Source of the DNA: Setaria digitata
Lineage: Eukaryota; Nematoda; Chromadorea; Rhabditida; Setariidae
Direction: 5' to 3'
NCBI GenBank assembly: GCA_003640385.1
Contig: RCAB01000511.1
Span: forward strand, 1-43,202
DNA: 43,202 bases
The notes below the pieces were generated by a model. It was given only the letters and a program-made list of their open reading frames with translations. It was not told the origin of the DNA and ran no database searches. The first letter of the stretch is position 1. Each line of letters opens with the position of its first letter. A program made the position numbers and the translations under genes. Of this stretch, positions 1 to 23,261 are shown piece after piece.

Positions 1-52
1 ATTATTATTATTATTATTATTATTATTATTGTTATTATTATTATTATTATTA
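1..52. repeat. (ATT)n trinucleotide microsatellite
   Basis: An almost pure ATT/TTA repeat with one interrupting G occupies the left edge of the window and probably continues beyond it. It is noncoding. Confidence 0.95.
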
Positions 53-1296
53 ACTTTTTCTTATCTTTCAGCATTATAATTTTTAATTAATACATTTCTC
101 AGTTTCATGTCTGTATTTCGGATTTTTTTTTTATTTAAAAAAAGAACCCTAAATTTATCAATTTTAACCAAAAATTTTCAGGATTGTGGTTTATATTGTT
201 CGAAACTTCTAATATGTAAAGTTAACGAAAAAATGAAAATAGATCTTTTTTCATTCTTTTTAATTTTTAAACACATATATCGTAATAAAATTGTTATGGT
301 TTCGTTTTGATTTGGCTTCGTTTATTTGGCATTCTGATGGGAATATATGAGATTATGGTGTTTTCTGCAGAAGTTGAACTGATAATATAATATCATGATT
401 ATTCCTGATAATTCAGTTTCATCAAAATATCAGCTTATAACGAATTCATGTCTCGGATTAAATATTTCGGTATTTATACATTTTAAATTGAGAAAGAAAA
501 ATCAGTTTTCCCTTTTTTCTTTCACTTATTTTACTGTTTGGTGAAATTCTATTGCTTATGGTTTCAGTAAAGCTATATCACTTTTTCCGGTATGAATATC
601 AGTCCTAATATGCATATATATATATATATACGAAAAAGATGATAAAGTAATATAATATGTATTATTTATAAAATAATATGTATTATATTTAGATTTTTGT
701 TCTGGTGAAAATGTTTGTTTCGAACAATTTGTTCATAGACATTCCTTGACATTTTAAACAACGGAGAGGACGAGGAAAAAAATTTTTTTTTGTTTTTCGT
801 ACAGAAATTTCGTTCTTTTCTTTCTTCGTTTCATTAAAATTTAAATAATAATAAATAATATTATTTTGCTTCTGTGTTCCATGTGACCCAATTTGGGTAT
901 CTTTTCTTGTTTCGTTGTTCCAATTTTTCTTTTTTTTTATTCCTCTTTATACATGCTCTAAATATATTTTTGCCGTCTTTATATTTTTATTACGCTCATA
1001 TTTTTATCACCTTGATTTTATCAGTTTAATTCTTTTTTTTTTAGTGACATTTACCAAACACAAACAGAAAAGGTCAAGGGAAAACATCTGTTTTGATTGA
1101 ACACGTTAAAATTACGTCGTATATACACGTAAACATACACGTACGTATACATGCACATACACACATGTGTATAACATATGCACAAACATATGTTATACAT
1201 GCAGGTACAAGCAAAACACATATACACACACACACACACCATTTGTTGTTTAATGAAAAATGGTGTACGCTTGAATTGTTTTTTTTTTTCCTTTAG
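53..1296. other. AT-rich flank without a recognisable gene
   Basis: No open frame here shows coding character or resembles a known protein; the short ORFs are low-complexity by-products of T-rich DNA. The stretch ends in a T-rich tract and a 'ctttag' acceptor at 1291-1296 that fits the start of a trans-spliced or cis-spliced exon. It contains a short AT repeat (about 616-631), an exact hairpin (1168-1199) and a CA tract (about 1218-1239). Confidence 0.6.
1168..1199. repeat. perfect 13-bp inverted repeat with 6-nt loop
   Basis: The arms TGTATAACATATG (1168-1180) and CATATGTTATACA (1187-1199) are exact reverse complements around the loop CACAAA. It lies in a CA/TA-rich tract just before a simple CA repeat, so it may be only a by-product of alternating purine-pyrimidine DNA. 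Confidence 0.85.
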
Positions 1297-1339
1297 ATTA
1301 GTACTGCTTTTGATTTTTCTTTTTTCTTTTTTGGTATTC

Positions 1340-3449
1340 ATGGAAGATGATTCAAAAAGACGAAGAAAAGTATCAGTTATTCATGGTGAAGTTTGGGCGA
1401 AGTGTAATAGAAAGGTATACTTTTGGTATCAGACAAATATGATTTAAATAATGTAGGTTTCTTTTTTTTTTTTTTTAATTAATATTTGACGATAATTGAA
1501 TGTCAAAGTTTACTATTCTATATATATAGTAATAAACTTTGACACTCAATTATCTTCAATGTATATATACATTTCTTCTATTAACATTAATTTGATAATG
1601 TTTTTTTTTTGTTTTTTTTCTTTTTTCTTTTTTTTTTTTCATAGTAATAGTGGTAGTAGGTTTTGGTTGTTAGTTATTTCATGATTAATAAAGTGTGAAA
1701 ATTATCAGCTATAATGAAAGATAAAAATAAACTTACAAATCTGTTCAGTCAGTCAAACTTGATTGTTATATTTTGTTGTAAATTCACTGGACTTTTTAAC
1801 TTCTATATTATAGGAAATAAAAAAATTAAAAAGGGAAATAAAATGTTATACGGTGAAAAAAAAAAAAATGAAAAAGGAAGCTTAAAGAAGGAGCTAGTTT
1901 TGTTGTTGTTCCTATTTTTACTTTTTTTTTTTAATTTTGGAGACTGATGCTGTATCCATCTAATAAAGTATATGTGAGTAATAGGGCATTAAAACTAATT
2001 AAAGGTGAAAATTTATGCTTTTTTTAATGGTTTTATTTACTCAACCGTTATTAATTCATTCTCATTCTGTTAAAATTATTGGAGACTGGGGGTTTCGTCT
2101 ATTTTATAAACGAAAATAATACATATTGAAGTGAAATTTTTATTGCTGGGCTATTATCTGCCGAGGTTTGATCTTCTCTGAAAGTAGTGGAGTCGAATAT
2201 TATTACGGATTAATTAATCTTTTTTTTTAATGAATTGACAAGTAATTCTTAATTGCTACTTGTGTTGTTCTTAGTTATGCTAGATTTTGTCTTGAATGAA
2301 ATGCAAAGTACTCGCCTAATGTGGTGCGTTTTTTACACAAGTACTCGACTTATTTTTTATAAAAAAAGGAATAAAAGAAGGGAATGATTCTATTTCATAT
2401 AAATGGATGAAAATGGAATCATTTTTAAAATGAAAACCAAGAACAAAATCAAGTGCTCTTTCCAGCCATGTCCAGTGGGAATTTATGAAATCAAAAGTAG
2501 TTATTGAAGTTATATTAATGGCTTACGAAATGAATGTATATATGCTGAGAGGCGTATTCAGCTTCACTTGTCATTTCATTTTTAGCAAAAAATTTTAATT
2601 GACTTTTGATGAGTTTTCATTTTCTTGAAGATAATTTGTTTGATTCACAGTCCCAATTATCACCTGCATTCGTTATTTATGGACAGTATCCATTTGCTGT
2701 TTTAATTAATGTAGCGCAAAATTTCATTTTTTTTTTTACAGAAGATGCTCGCTGGTAATGTTATCATGCATATATATGTGTAATATTTTATGCCAAACAA
2801 ATGATAACAAATGGAAACTTTTTATTATTTGGTCATCTCCATTCTACTAATCAATTTCTTTCTGTAAACTCATTAATTTAATTTAAATATTCAAAAAAAA
2901 AAAAAGATCCACAGACGCTAAATAGTAATTGCATTTCTCATTACAGTAATTCTTCGCATCGTACATTCGGTTGTTGAGTTGTTTTATTTGTTTATATTAT
3001 AATTTTTTTTTAAAGGCTTTATGTCACTTTTTTGATATTTCTTTAAATGAAATGACTTGAAAGGCATTATTTAAATCTGCAGTGGTGAGATTTCTGGTTA
3101 AGGTGTTATCTCAGATCATTTCTTCCGTAAGTATTGTACAGGCTGTAACTAGCATACATCCTCATTTTCTTCTTTCTTTTTTGTTTTAGATTTATTCACA
3201 GGAACGTGATTAGTCGTTATTTTAATCTTATTAGATTAATTTATTTGATTGATGTTAATGTATTGGATAACTTATGTACCATATATTATAATCTAATATA
3301 TAGTACATAAGTTATCTTGTCCACGCACGTATTGATTTGAATGATAATTAAATATTTTTTTATTTCTTATTTTTTTTTTTTTTTTTTTTTTAGATTTCTA
3401 CCATATAAGTGCCGTAGCGTGGCTTGTTATCCTCGCATTTTACCTGTGA
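1340..3449 (+). CDS. possible spliced micropeptide (47 aa) or upstream ORF of ubc-3
   Basis: Not a recognised family. Three phase-compatible exons can be joined: 1340-1414 (start ATG, donor AAG|gtatac), a 13-nt microexon 2742-2754 (poly-T acceptor 'ttacag', donor G|gtaatg) and 3394-3449 (poly-T acceptor, stop TGA). The product would have a charged N-terminus (MEDDSKRRRK...), a basic CNRKK patch and a C-terminal hydrophobic segment, FYHISAVAWLVILAFYL, that could be a tail anchor. Exon 1 is preceded by a clean acceptor at 1291-1296, giving a 43-nt leader. The last exon also contains the ubc-3 start codon 58 nt after this stop, so the frame is either the first cistron of a bicistronic RNA or a uORF in the ubc-3 leader. 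Skipping the microexon would give an early stop. No homologue is known to me, so this rests on splice signals, phase and the membrane-like terminus only. Confidence 0.4.
1491..1554. repeat. long imperfect hairpin in first intron upstream of ubc-3
   Basis: Arms 1491-1516 and 1526-1554 pair over about 25 bp: GATAATTGA with TCAATTATC, then TGTCAAAGTTTA with TAAACTTTGACA, separated by one A·C mismatch, and a small bulge near a 9-nt AT loop. The 64-nt size is in the range of nematode pre-miRNAs, but it could equally be a remnant of a palindromic element. Confidence 0.7.
3266..3316. repeat. 22-bp hairpin with 5-nt loop in second upstream intron
   Basis: GATAACTTATGTAC (3266-3279) pairs with GTACATAAGTTATC (3303-3316), and ATATATTA with TAATATAT, with one C·A mismatch between them and the loop TAATC. 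It resembles the hairpin at 1491-1554 in size but not in sequence. Confidence 0.75.
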
Positions 3450-3507
3450 TACTTATTTTGATTCTGCCAGTTTACTGTGCTTGCTATTTAATCGAGAAAA
3501 AAAGGAA

Positions 3508-6383
3508 ATGAGTGGTACTTCATCTTTGATGGGTTCTCAGGGCGCTAGTGGATCTTGTGCAGGTCATTTATTCCTCTTTTTTTTCATGCTTTCATTTTTC
3601 GTCATACAAATGATAATATTTTCATGGTGTCATGGAATGTATGATAATATATGTACCATATAATAACCAATTAGGTATTCTGATGCTGATGACGAAAGTA
3701 AAGGATGTGGAAATTGAGGATGTTTCATATTTTTGTTCTTCAATTTATTAAGGAGAATTAAGTTCTCTTTTTAATATTACTTAGTAGACTTCTTATTTTT
3801 TAAATGCATAGGCTAAGTATTTTCTGTTTCAGGTGCGATCCGGGCACTGACACTTGAGCTGAAAGGCCTCCAAACATCGCCTGTTGAAGGTTTTACCGTG
3901 ACTGCTAATGAAGACAATATGTTCGTGTGGACTGTCGCGTTGTATGGTCCGCCTGGAACGCTGTATCAGGTATTTAGTTATCACTTAGTAACAAGGAATA
4001 ACATGTTGAGCAACTTGGAAGAAATAACATAATGAGTAAGTAAGTTGAAACTAAATCATTACTTATTGAAATGGATGAGTTTTATTTTTGTAAGTAAGAT
4101 TTTACAAATTTAAATTTAGTTATTTTTGAAGTATTGTTCAAAATAATAAACCATTTTACACTTTTCTTGGAGGAATTATCTGTAATATATTTATAATAAA
4201 TGGCTATATGTGGTTTCCATCAATACTTTCATATGTTTAGATTCCTGAATACAAATCACTTCGTTATGTTTGCTTAATAAGTGTTGTTTTTGTGCCTTAT
4301 CAGAAAGTATTAGCCAAGATTATTCCTTCACTTTTACTTTCATAACGGTTATTGACCGTGAAATGTAACCAAGTTTTGTCATGTTTAGATAGCACAGTGT
4401 TTTCTGAGATGGTGTTTTATTGTATCAGAAAATAATTCTTTAAGCTGTTAAGTCAGTATTCAGAATTGCCTTTTTTTTTATATTCATTTTCATCAAAAAA
4501 TTTTTTCGTGTCCAAAAAATATTTTTTGTGCATCCCTTCCAAATTTTTTCAAAGTGACGTAATTCAGTTAATAATTGGTTAACCTCGATTCTTTTAGGGT
4601 GGCTATTTCAAAGCGGTCTTGAAATTTCCATCCAACTATCCATACGCTCCTCCGTCGATCAAATTCCTCAACAAAGTTTGGCATCCAAATGTTTATGAGG
4701 TATAGATGGGACTTCTTCCCTTTAATTTTGTTCAGATTTTAGGGTACTGTAATAAAATTAAGGTCGTAACTGATTTTCAGAATGGCGATCTCTGTATCAG
4801 TATTTTGCATCCACCTGTTGATGATCCACATAGTGGTGAACTTGCCTGCGAGCGTTGGAATCCGACGCAAAATGTTAGGTAAATTTACTTCCGTTATTCC
4901 TGTCTTTTATATATTGGTCTTTTTTTTTTTTTTTTTTTTTTAATGGTCTTATATCTCTATGTAGATAACACTTTTAGCAATGTTAAAGAAAAATGATTGG
5001 TAAGGTAAAGCTATTGTGCATATATTACAAGAAAAACTTACCCTATCAACAAATTTTTTTCGAGATTGTTTAGAGAGATGTATGTTTTTCAAATCCATTT
5101 TTTTTAAATGCAAAATAGATGTGTATTTTTTAAATGCATTCTTGAGAAAAAAAGAAGAAAAGAGAAGATGGGAAGTGATGAATTTCAACATTTCAGGACA
5201 ATTTTACTTTCGGTGATATCGTTGTTAAACGAGCCAAATACATCCTCACCTGCGAATGTGGATGCTTCAGTTATGTACAGAAAATGGAAAGAGTCAGGTG
5301 GCAAGAATGACGAGTATGCACGTCTCGTAAGGTTAATTTATGAATTGTATTGGAATTTTAGGAATTTTGTAAGGGCTTAACAGATATTATTTTATTTCCT
5401 GAATAGGTAGTGAAGTGGAATTCTTCGAGTTACTCTTTACATTAGTTGTGTAATTGAAGAATCCTTTTGAAAGAAATGAATGTATATGTTATGAATGATA
5501 ATCCAAGCAATCTGTTGTTTATGTGACAACAAGCAGATCTCAAAAAAGCTTTGTCTTAACTTCATCCATATTTTGCAAAATTTTTAGTAGGAAATCTGAG
5601 ATAGTTTCGTTCGTTAGATATGATGGTACTCATAGGGATATTTGGTTCTAACAATCGATATTTTTTTCCAGTTTTCTCCCTGGCTTAACGATTTTTCAAG
5701 ATCTCTAAATCTTTTTTCCATCCACTGTGAATCAATTAAGTAGCAGAGGATATTCCGAGAGCATACTCTTGAGATAGGATAGCAAAATGAAGGAAACTAT
5801 TTAAGCAATTTAAATATTTGTTTTTTAGGAAACAAGTTGAAGCATCCCGTCTAGATGCAGAGAAGGATGGTGTCGTTGTGCCGGAGACATTAGAAGAATA
5901 CTGTATTAAAACAGCGCCAAAAGCGAACGAAGAATGTACAGATGCCTTCGATCTCGATGAAGACTATTATGATTATGGAGATGAGAGTGGTATATTTGAC
6001 ATTAATGAGCTTTTCCTTTTTATTATTACACTAAATGGTTTATCGCAAACATAACACTTAGCTTTCTCTTGAACGAGCCATACAACTCGATCTCGGTTCT
6101 TAGAAGTTTACCGATATTTCGGATGCCTTGCGAGAACGTAAAGTTCAATGAGTGACAGAATGAAGAAAATTTAGCTATTCCAACATATAATTTTGCAGGA
6201 AAAAAGCATGGTGTTATCATCTTAGTATTCTTAGAGCTTCTTAAATGTCTTGAACCGATGCATCCCTCAGTGTCCAATTTTGTAAAGAAATGTTGGTGAA
6301 TAGTTAATAAAACACTGGTATTTTCAGATGACGAAGAAGAATATGAAGAAAATGCAGAAGATAGCGGACAAGGCGAAAATTAA
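3508..6383 (+). CDS. ubc-3: E2 ubiquitin-conjugating enzyme, CDC34/UBE2R (UBC-3) type
   Basis: E2 enzyme that takes ubiquitin from E1 onto its active cysteine and, with SCF cullin-RING ligases, builds Lys48-linked chains on cell-cycle regulators. Seven exons: 3508-3562, 3833-3969, 4598-4699, 4781-4878, 5197-5331, 5829-5989 and 6328-6383; all phases join and give 247 aa (human UBE2R2 is 238). Seen in the product: the UBC fold from about residue 20, HPN motif at 93-95, catalytic Cys103 in NGDLCISIL, the CDC34-specific acidic loop [12 protein letters not shown] right after it, [20 protein letters not shown], and the EYCIKT segment leading into a very acidic tail (214-247). Loop and tail separate CDC34 from UBE2G. 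The start is the first in-frame ATG after an upstream TAG, in context aaaggaaATG. A short serine/glycine-rich N-terminal lead precedes the domain. A stop-terminated frame lies just upstream in the same exon. Confidence 0.97.
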
Positions 6384-9003
6384 TAATAGAATTTCAATCA
6401 ATTTAAATGTGATGGAATTTCCGTAAAAGAGAAGAAAAAAACTTCATTGCCGCTCAAAATTTGTCTTTTATGAAGCAAAGTATTGTTCTTCTGTCTTTTT
6501 TATCTCCTACCATCCTTTATTCGCCCACTCATTTTTTTCCAGTACTGACTTTTTTTTTTGGTTATCGAAACGATTGTAATCATATTTTACCGTATTTTTT
6601 GTCGTGATTTTTTTTTCCGTATGAAATGAATGTTTTAAAAAAGAGAAAGCTGAACGAACTGTTAGCTGTTTCCAATTTTTTTACATACGCACTTAGTGAG
6701 AGGTTCTTCTTTCCTATCCTACCCATCAAATTCTAGCTAAGTTCCTCGAGACAAAAAAAAAAGGAACTGATTTCAAAATAATTTTATGTAAGTTGTAGAA
6801 TTTTGCTTAAGGTTTCAAATAATTTTTGGGAAATTCAAATTTTACTTTCATCTTTCGGGTTGGGCTATATGTCCGTATTTATCATTCTCTGTAAAATTTC
6901 ATAAATCATTATTTTCTCTGTATCGTAACTTTTTTAAGAATTTAGTCAGCAGAAATTAACTTTTTTAAGCGGTTTTTAAAATTTCAGGTCCATTTTGTTT
7001 GTTTCTGTCCTTTTCCTATTTTTTTTTCACTTTCGATTTTATCATATATTAAAGGTAAAAATTCATGAATTCGATCATGCAATATAGTGATTATTGATGA
7101 AAAAATGCTGGTAGCAGTGGTATTCTAGCAGAATCCATTTCATCTTTTGCTATTTAATTTTAGTTTTGGCTTTTGTTGTATAAATATATCGCACATTTAA
7201 CTGTTGAATATCATTTTGCTGATTGATGAAAAAAAAAAATTTCTTAGTCATTTTTTATAAATATTAGTTTAAGAAATGATAATGAAACGGAAAATCTAGA
7301 TGAAAAGCTTAGTGGCAACGTAATTTAGACACTGCTTGATGATTATTTTATTTGTAGAAAGTATATTTTTTTTCCTAAATTTGAAATTGTTCAGGACTTT
7401 TTCGCCTTTTGCTTTCCATTGCTCTGTTTGTCTTCTTTTTCCTTTTTTTTTTTTTTTTTCTTTTCTTTTATATTGCTTTGAAATTTTAATCTTTCTTCAC
7501 TCGAATTTGTTGGGAGAGAAAAAAAAGAATTAGGCTATATGGTTTGTGTTTAGGTTTGTAAGCCTATGTATTTATAAATTTGTATGCAGGTGATGATGTG
7601 TTTGTAATTTATAAAATTGAAAAACTGAAAGGATTTATAGTTAAAGAATTGCGAACAAAAAAAGAAAATTGTTTATATTGTTTGCTTTTTTCTTTCCTTT
7701 TTTTTATTTTTTTTTCTTTCCTAATTTTTTTTTATCATTGTAATTGATTGAATATGATTAGTGAATGATTGATGGGTTAATTGATTGATGTCTTTTTTTT
7801 TTTTATCTCGTGTTGTATAAAGATTTTTCTTATGGATAATTTTCTTGTTCTTTTTTTTTTTTTTTCAAATTTTGATGTAGAAGAAAGTTAACAAAAAAAA
7901 GGTAAACAACAATATGATGTTGTTCCTAAAATTCATACAACAATATTTAATGACAATTATTAATTGTTTATTTAATGTTTATGAAAGCTCATTTGTTGGT
8001 AAGGTATTCAATTGATAATTATAATTTTTTTTTTTTTTACAGTCAAAGCGTTTTAGCGGTTTTTTTCATTCTTTTTTTTTTTTTTTCACAATTCATCTTT
8101 CAGTTTAATAATGATAGTTTTCTTCTCAATTCTGGAATGCTGTAATATTTTAGGCTAGGAAGTATTGTAATGGGAAGAGAGAAGTAGCCATTATAGCTTT
8201 TTTTTTTTATGAGATGAGTTGTAAACCCGGCTAAATCCATTTTGAACATCCTAGTACTTAGTGAAATTTAGCAAACTGAGGAGAGGGTTCCTGTCTGCTT
8301 CCGAGTAAAAGAATTATTGCAATAAGTGGGAAAGGAAATAAGGGAAGGTTTCTATGGATATGTGATTAGTTTTTTTTAATGTGTTAATCTTGCCTTTTCA
8401 TATGTGCTGTTTATGATCTGTGGAATAACTAACAATGAATGGATGAGGAAGAGTTGAGATTGAACTCAGATGGAGGGAGATTTTTTATTCAGAAAGAGAA
8501 TTATTAAGCAATGGATAGGTGGAAATTTTCCAGAATTATAGCATTTATTATGATAATAGATACAGGTTTGGGTTGCTGAAACAATCACTTTATCACTCTT
8601 CGGTATTGATCTCGAATTTAACGCAATTTATTAGTAGTGATGGAAAATAGTCGAGAAAAAAAAAAAAAAAAACAGAGCTTTAGATAAGATCTCTCCAATT
8701 ACATTTTTGGCTGATTTGTCATTTCCACATTTCTAATTAGCATAGTCGGTAGTGATTCACTTCTTGCCAATTAATTAATTACAACCAATTTAATAGAATA
8801 TATTTTTCTTGTGGGACTATAGTGTTCTGTGTTACGAGAATCCGAGTATTAAAAAAGTTTATTATTACGATTTATGGCAAAAAGGGATATATATATATAT
8901 CAGATATATATATATATAATTGTCATAAAAGCTTAAGAAAAGTCATTCGTAAAAGAGAACCTCTTGCGTTATTTGTTTATTTACTCATTCATTCTTATTG
9001 TTT
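6384..9003. other. ubc-3 3' UTR and intergenic spacer
   Basis: No gene is recognisable. The stretch is T-rich with many T8-T15 runs; it presumably starts with the ubc-3 3' UTR, but I see no clear AATAAA close to the stop. An AT dinucleotide tract (about 8888-8919) lies shortly before lsm-6. The 2.6-kb spacing argues against an operon with lsm-6. Confidence 0.6.
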
Positions 9004-9019
9004 TTGTTTGCAGTTTTAG
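9004..9019 (+). promoter_or_regulatory. splice or trans-splice acceptor abutting the lsm-6 start
   Basis: The sequence tttgtttgcagttttag runs directly into ATG. It offers two AG acceptors, one 6 nt before the start codon and one immediately before it. In nematodes this is the usual look of a spliced-leader addition site, so it supports both the choice of start and a near-zero 5' UTR. Confidence 0.55.
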
Positions 9020-9908
9020 ATGAGTCGACGACAAAATCCGAGCGAATTTTTGAAGCAAATTATTGGAAAACCCGTAGTGGTTAAATTAAATTCCGGTGTA
9101 GATTACCGAGGTACTGTAAAGCTGATTTATTGATTTCTAAATATCTAAAAAGATTTTCTTTTGTATTTCAAGTTTTTTTTTCGGTATCACTATTCATCAG
9201 TGTACTGCTACAGTATCACGATTACATTCGTATTTTCCTTTGATGATAAAATACCCCAGCAACAATGTTAGCCATAAGTTTAATAGATTTGTCCCACTCC
9301 TATAACCGTGTGACCTTTATAATGAATCACTCATTTTATGTAGTTGAGGAATCGATTATGAGATCTGTGTATTTGTTGCTCGGAATTGCTAAAAATTTCA
9401 TTTTTAAATCCAATATAAGACTGATGCTAAATATATCATAAAATCATGCGGTATAACTATAAAACCATCCAGATTATTATGACATTTTTTGCTTTTTCTT
9501 CTAGGAATATTATCATGCTTGGATGGTTTTATGAATATAGCATTGGAACAAACGGAGGAATATTCGAATGGACAACTAAAAAACAAGTATGGTGATGCAT
9601 TCATTCGAGGAAACAACGGTTTATTTTAGTTTAATTCTCATTTCAATTTTCGGTGCTTCAGTTCCAGTCTAGAGAATGAAGAATAATTTTTCAAAAGATA
9701 TTAAATTAACATATGAGTGAATGAAAAAGCATTTTTTTGCTATGTTTAGATAAAAATATCATTTCCTTTTGAAAACACTATCATCCAACCATTTCTTTTC
9801 ATAACGATGATTAATGATATTAATATTAGGAATAATAATAATTAATAATAACAGTAAATAATTGCAAATTCAATTTCAGTGCTTTATATCAGTACACAAA
9901 AACGTTAA
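9020..9908 (+). CDS. lsm-6: U6 snRNA-associated Sm-like protein LSm6
   Basis: Subunit of the LSm1-7 ring (cytoplasmic decapping and mRNA decay) and the LSm2-8 ring (binds the U6 snRNA 3' end in the nucleus). Exons 9020-9110, 9505-9618 and 9880-9908 join in phase (G|GA, G|TG) to give 77 aa; human LSm6 is 80. The protein is nearly collinear with the family: SEFLKQIIGKPVVVKLNSG, then Sm1 with VDYRG and CLDGFMNIALEQ, a short charged linker EEYSNGQLKNKYG, then Sm2 DAFIRGNNVLYIS and a short basic end TQKR. The start is fixed by conservation and by the acceptor touching the ATG. The only notable change is Phe for the usual Tyr in LDGYMNIALE. It converges on pmr-1. Confidence 0.98.
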
Positions 9909-10080
9909 CGATGGAAAAGTGAATGATTGATCATCAACAATTTACGATTGTATTATGTAAATGAGAAATTAATTTGTTCCATTTTTTCAACTACAACTTT
10001 TTCTTCCAATTTGATAATGCGTTCTTCTTCTTTCTCTTTTATTTCATTTCTATTTCTTTTGTTATTTGGTATCTGAATTA

Positions 10081-10086
10081 AATAAA
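10081..10086 (+). terminator. probable lsm-6 polyadenylation signal
   Basis: A canonical AATAAA lies about 175 nt after the lsm-6 stop codon, preceded by a T-rich stretch, a plausible 3' UTR length. AATAAA is expected by chance in AT-rich DNA, so position is the main support. Confidence 0.5.
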
Positions 10087-11579
10087 TGAAATGAAAATTT
10101 TCGATAACTTACATCATTAACAGGAATGCAATTAATTATCAGTCTAAAATATTACCTTAGCCCTATCATATTACCCTTCTGCACAGTTGCCGTTTCAGCA
10201 CTAAAGATTGATTTGACAAAATATAAGTCTTCAATAATATTTTCTTAAGAAAGACGAAGTACATATACCTTTGAACTTTTAAACCAAAATAATTATCCAA
10301 TTTTGGAATGCGCGCATAATTTACATATATAGTGAAAAATGAAAAGAAAAAAAAAGATATGCAATTTTTCACTGTTTACATTTGAAGAAAAAGAAAAACA
10401 AAAAAGTTCTTAGTTAAAGAAGAAAAAATTCAATGAAAAAAAAAAGTAATAGTTGAAAATTGCATAAAACATGTGAGCAAGAAAAAAGAAAAGAAGAAAA
10501 AAAAAACAAAGTGAAATAAAAGTGAAAAATGAACAGAAAAATATAACATTTATTTCAATAGACGACCACATGGAAAAGTAATAATAAAATATCAAAGTTC
10601 AGGCATTTTTTTTTTTTTTAAATGATAATTTTTCGCAAAAAAAAATTCACGAAATTTTATTAGATTTTATAGCATATATTTATTTATTATCCATGAAATG
10701 CAAAGGATTTGCTATTTATCATTACTGGTTTTTTTTTTCTTCTTTTAAAAAGAATTCAAAATCCCATGGAAGAAGGGAGTATATTTTTTTAACAACAATA
10801 AATTTTGTTTTTTACGTATATGATCATAAAATCTGCTTGGATATATTGATGATTAAGTGGTGAATAAATAGAAATGAAATTAAATTAGAAATAGGAAATA
10901 TTTTGATTCCAAAAAGGGTTAATTTTTTTTTTGACTTAATGTCCATTACATAAACAGAGAGTTTCATAAATTCATTATAAAGAAGAGATTAGAGAACTGC
11001 TATTAATTTTTTTCTGGCAAAAAAATAGTCGGAAACAATTATACTAAAAAAAAAAAACCTGAATTTAGAAGTAGGAGTACCAATCAAACACATTTTGTTT
11101 GTATTGGTAGTAAGGAATAATAAAATAGACAGATTCTCGAAGGGAATCAGAAAATATGAAATGGAAAACAGTATTAAAGATTTCGCTAATTCATACATAA
11201 TGTGGCAGGTAATTTTTCTAAAATCATTTTTAATTTTATTTTATTGCTTTTTTTTTAAATTTTTTTTTTTTTTGGAACAACTAATTAGATAATAAGAATT
11301 TGCTACTGTAATTACTATAAGAGCTGCAGTAATACAAAGTTAATACTTTTATATGGTATGGGAAAAAAATTTCATCATACTAATAATTATTTGTTACATA
11401 ATAAAAAAGAAAAAAAAACACAATCTAATTAAATAAGCAGCAAATTGAAATTGATTGATTCTTCCTAAGGCAGTAAAGCAAAAAAAAGATAATATTAATA
11501 ATAATAATTTCATCTCTTTGTTTCCTTCTTTTTTCTCCATGCTAAATCATTTAATAGTAATATTCGTAGTGATGTTAAA
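10087..11579. other. convergent intergenic region between lsm-6 and pmr-1
   Basis: A/T-rich sequence with runs of A on the plus strand; the apparent ORFs on both strands are low-complexity Phe/Lys/Asn strings. The right part should include the pmr-1 3' UTR (minus strand). No gene is seen. Confidence 0.6.

Positions 11580-23261
<11,682 letters not shown>

Noticed and set aside
5990..6054. Read-through of ubc-3 exon 6 giving an alternative hydrophobic end
   Set aside because: It is intronic sequence after the donor G|gtatat; splicing to 6328 restores the conserved acidic CDC34 tail.
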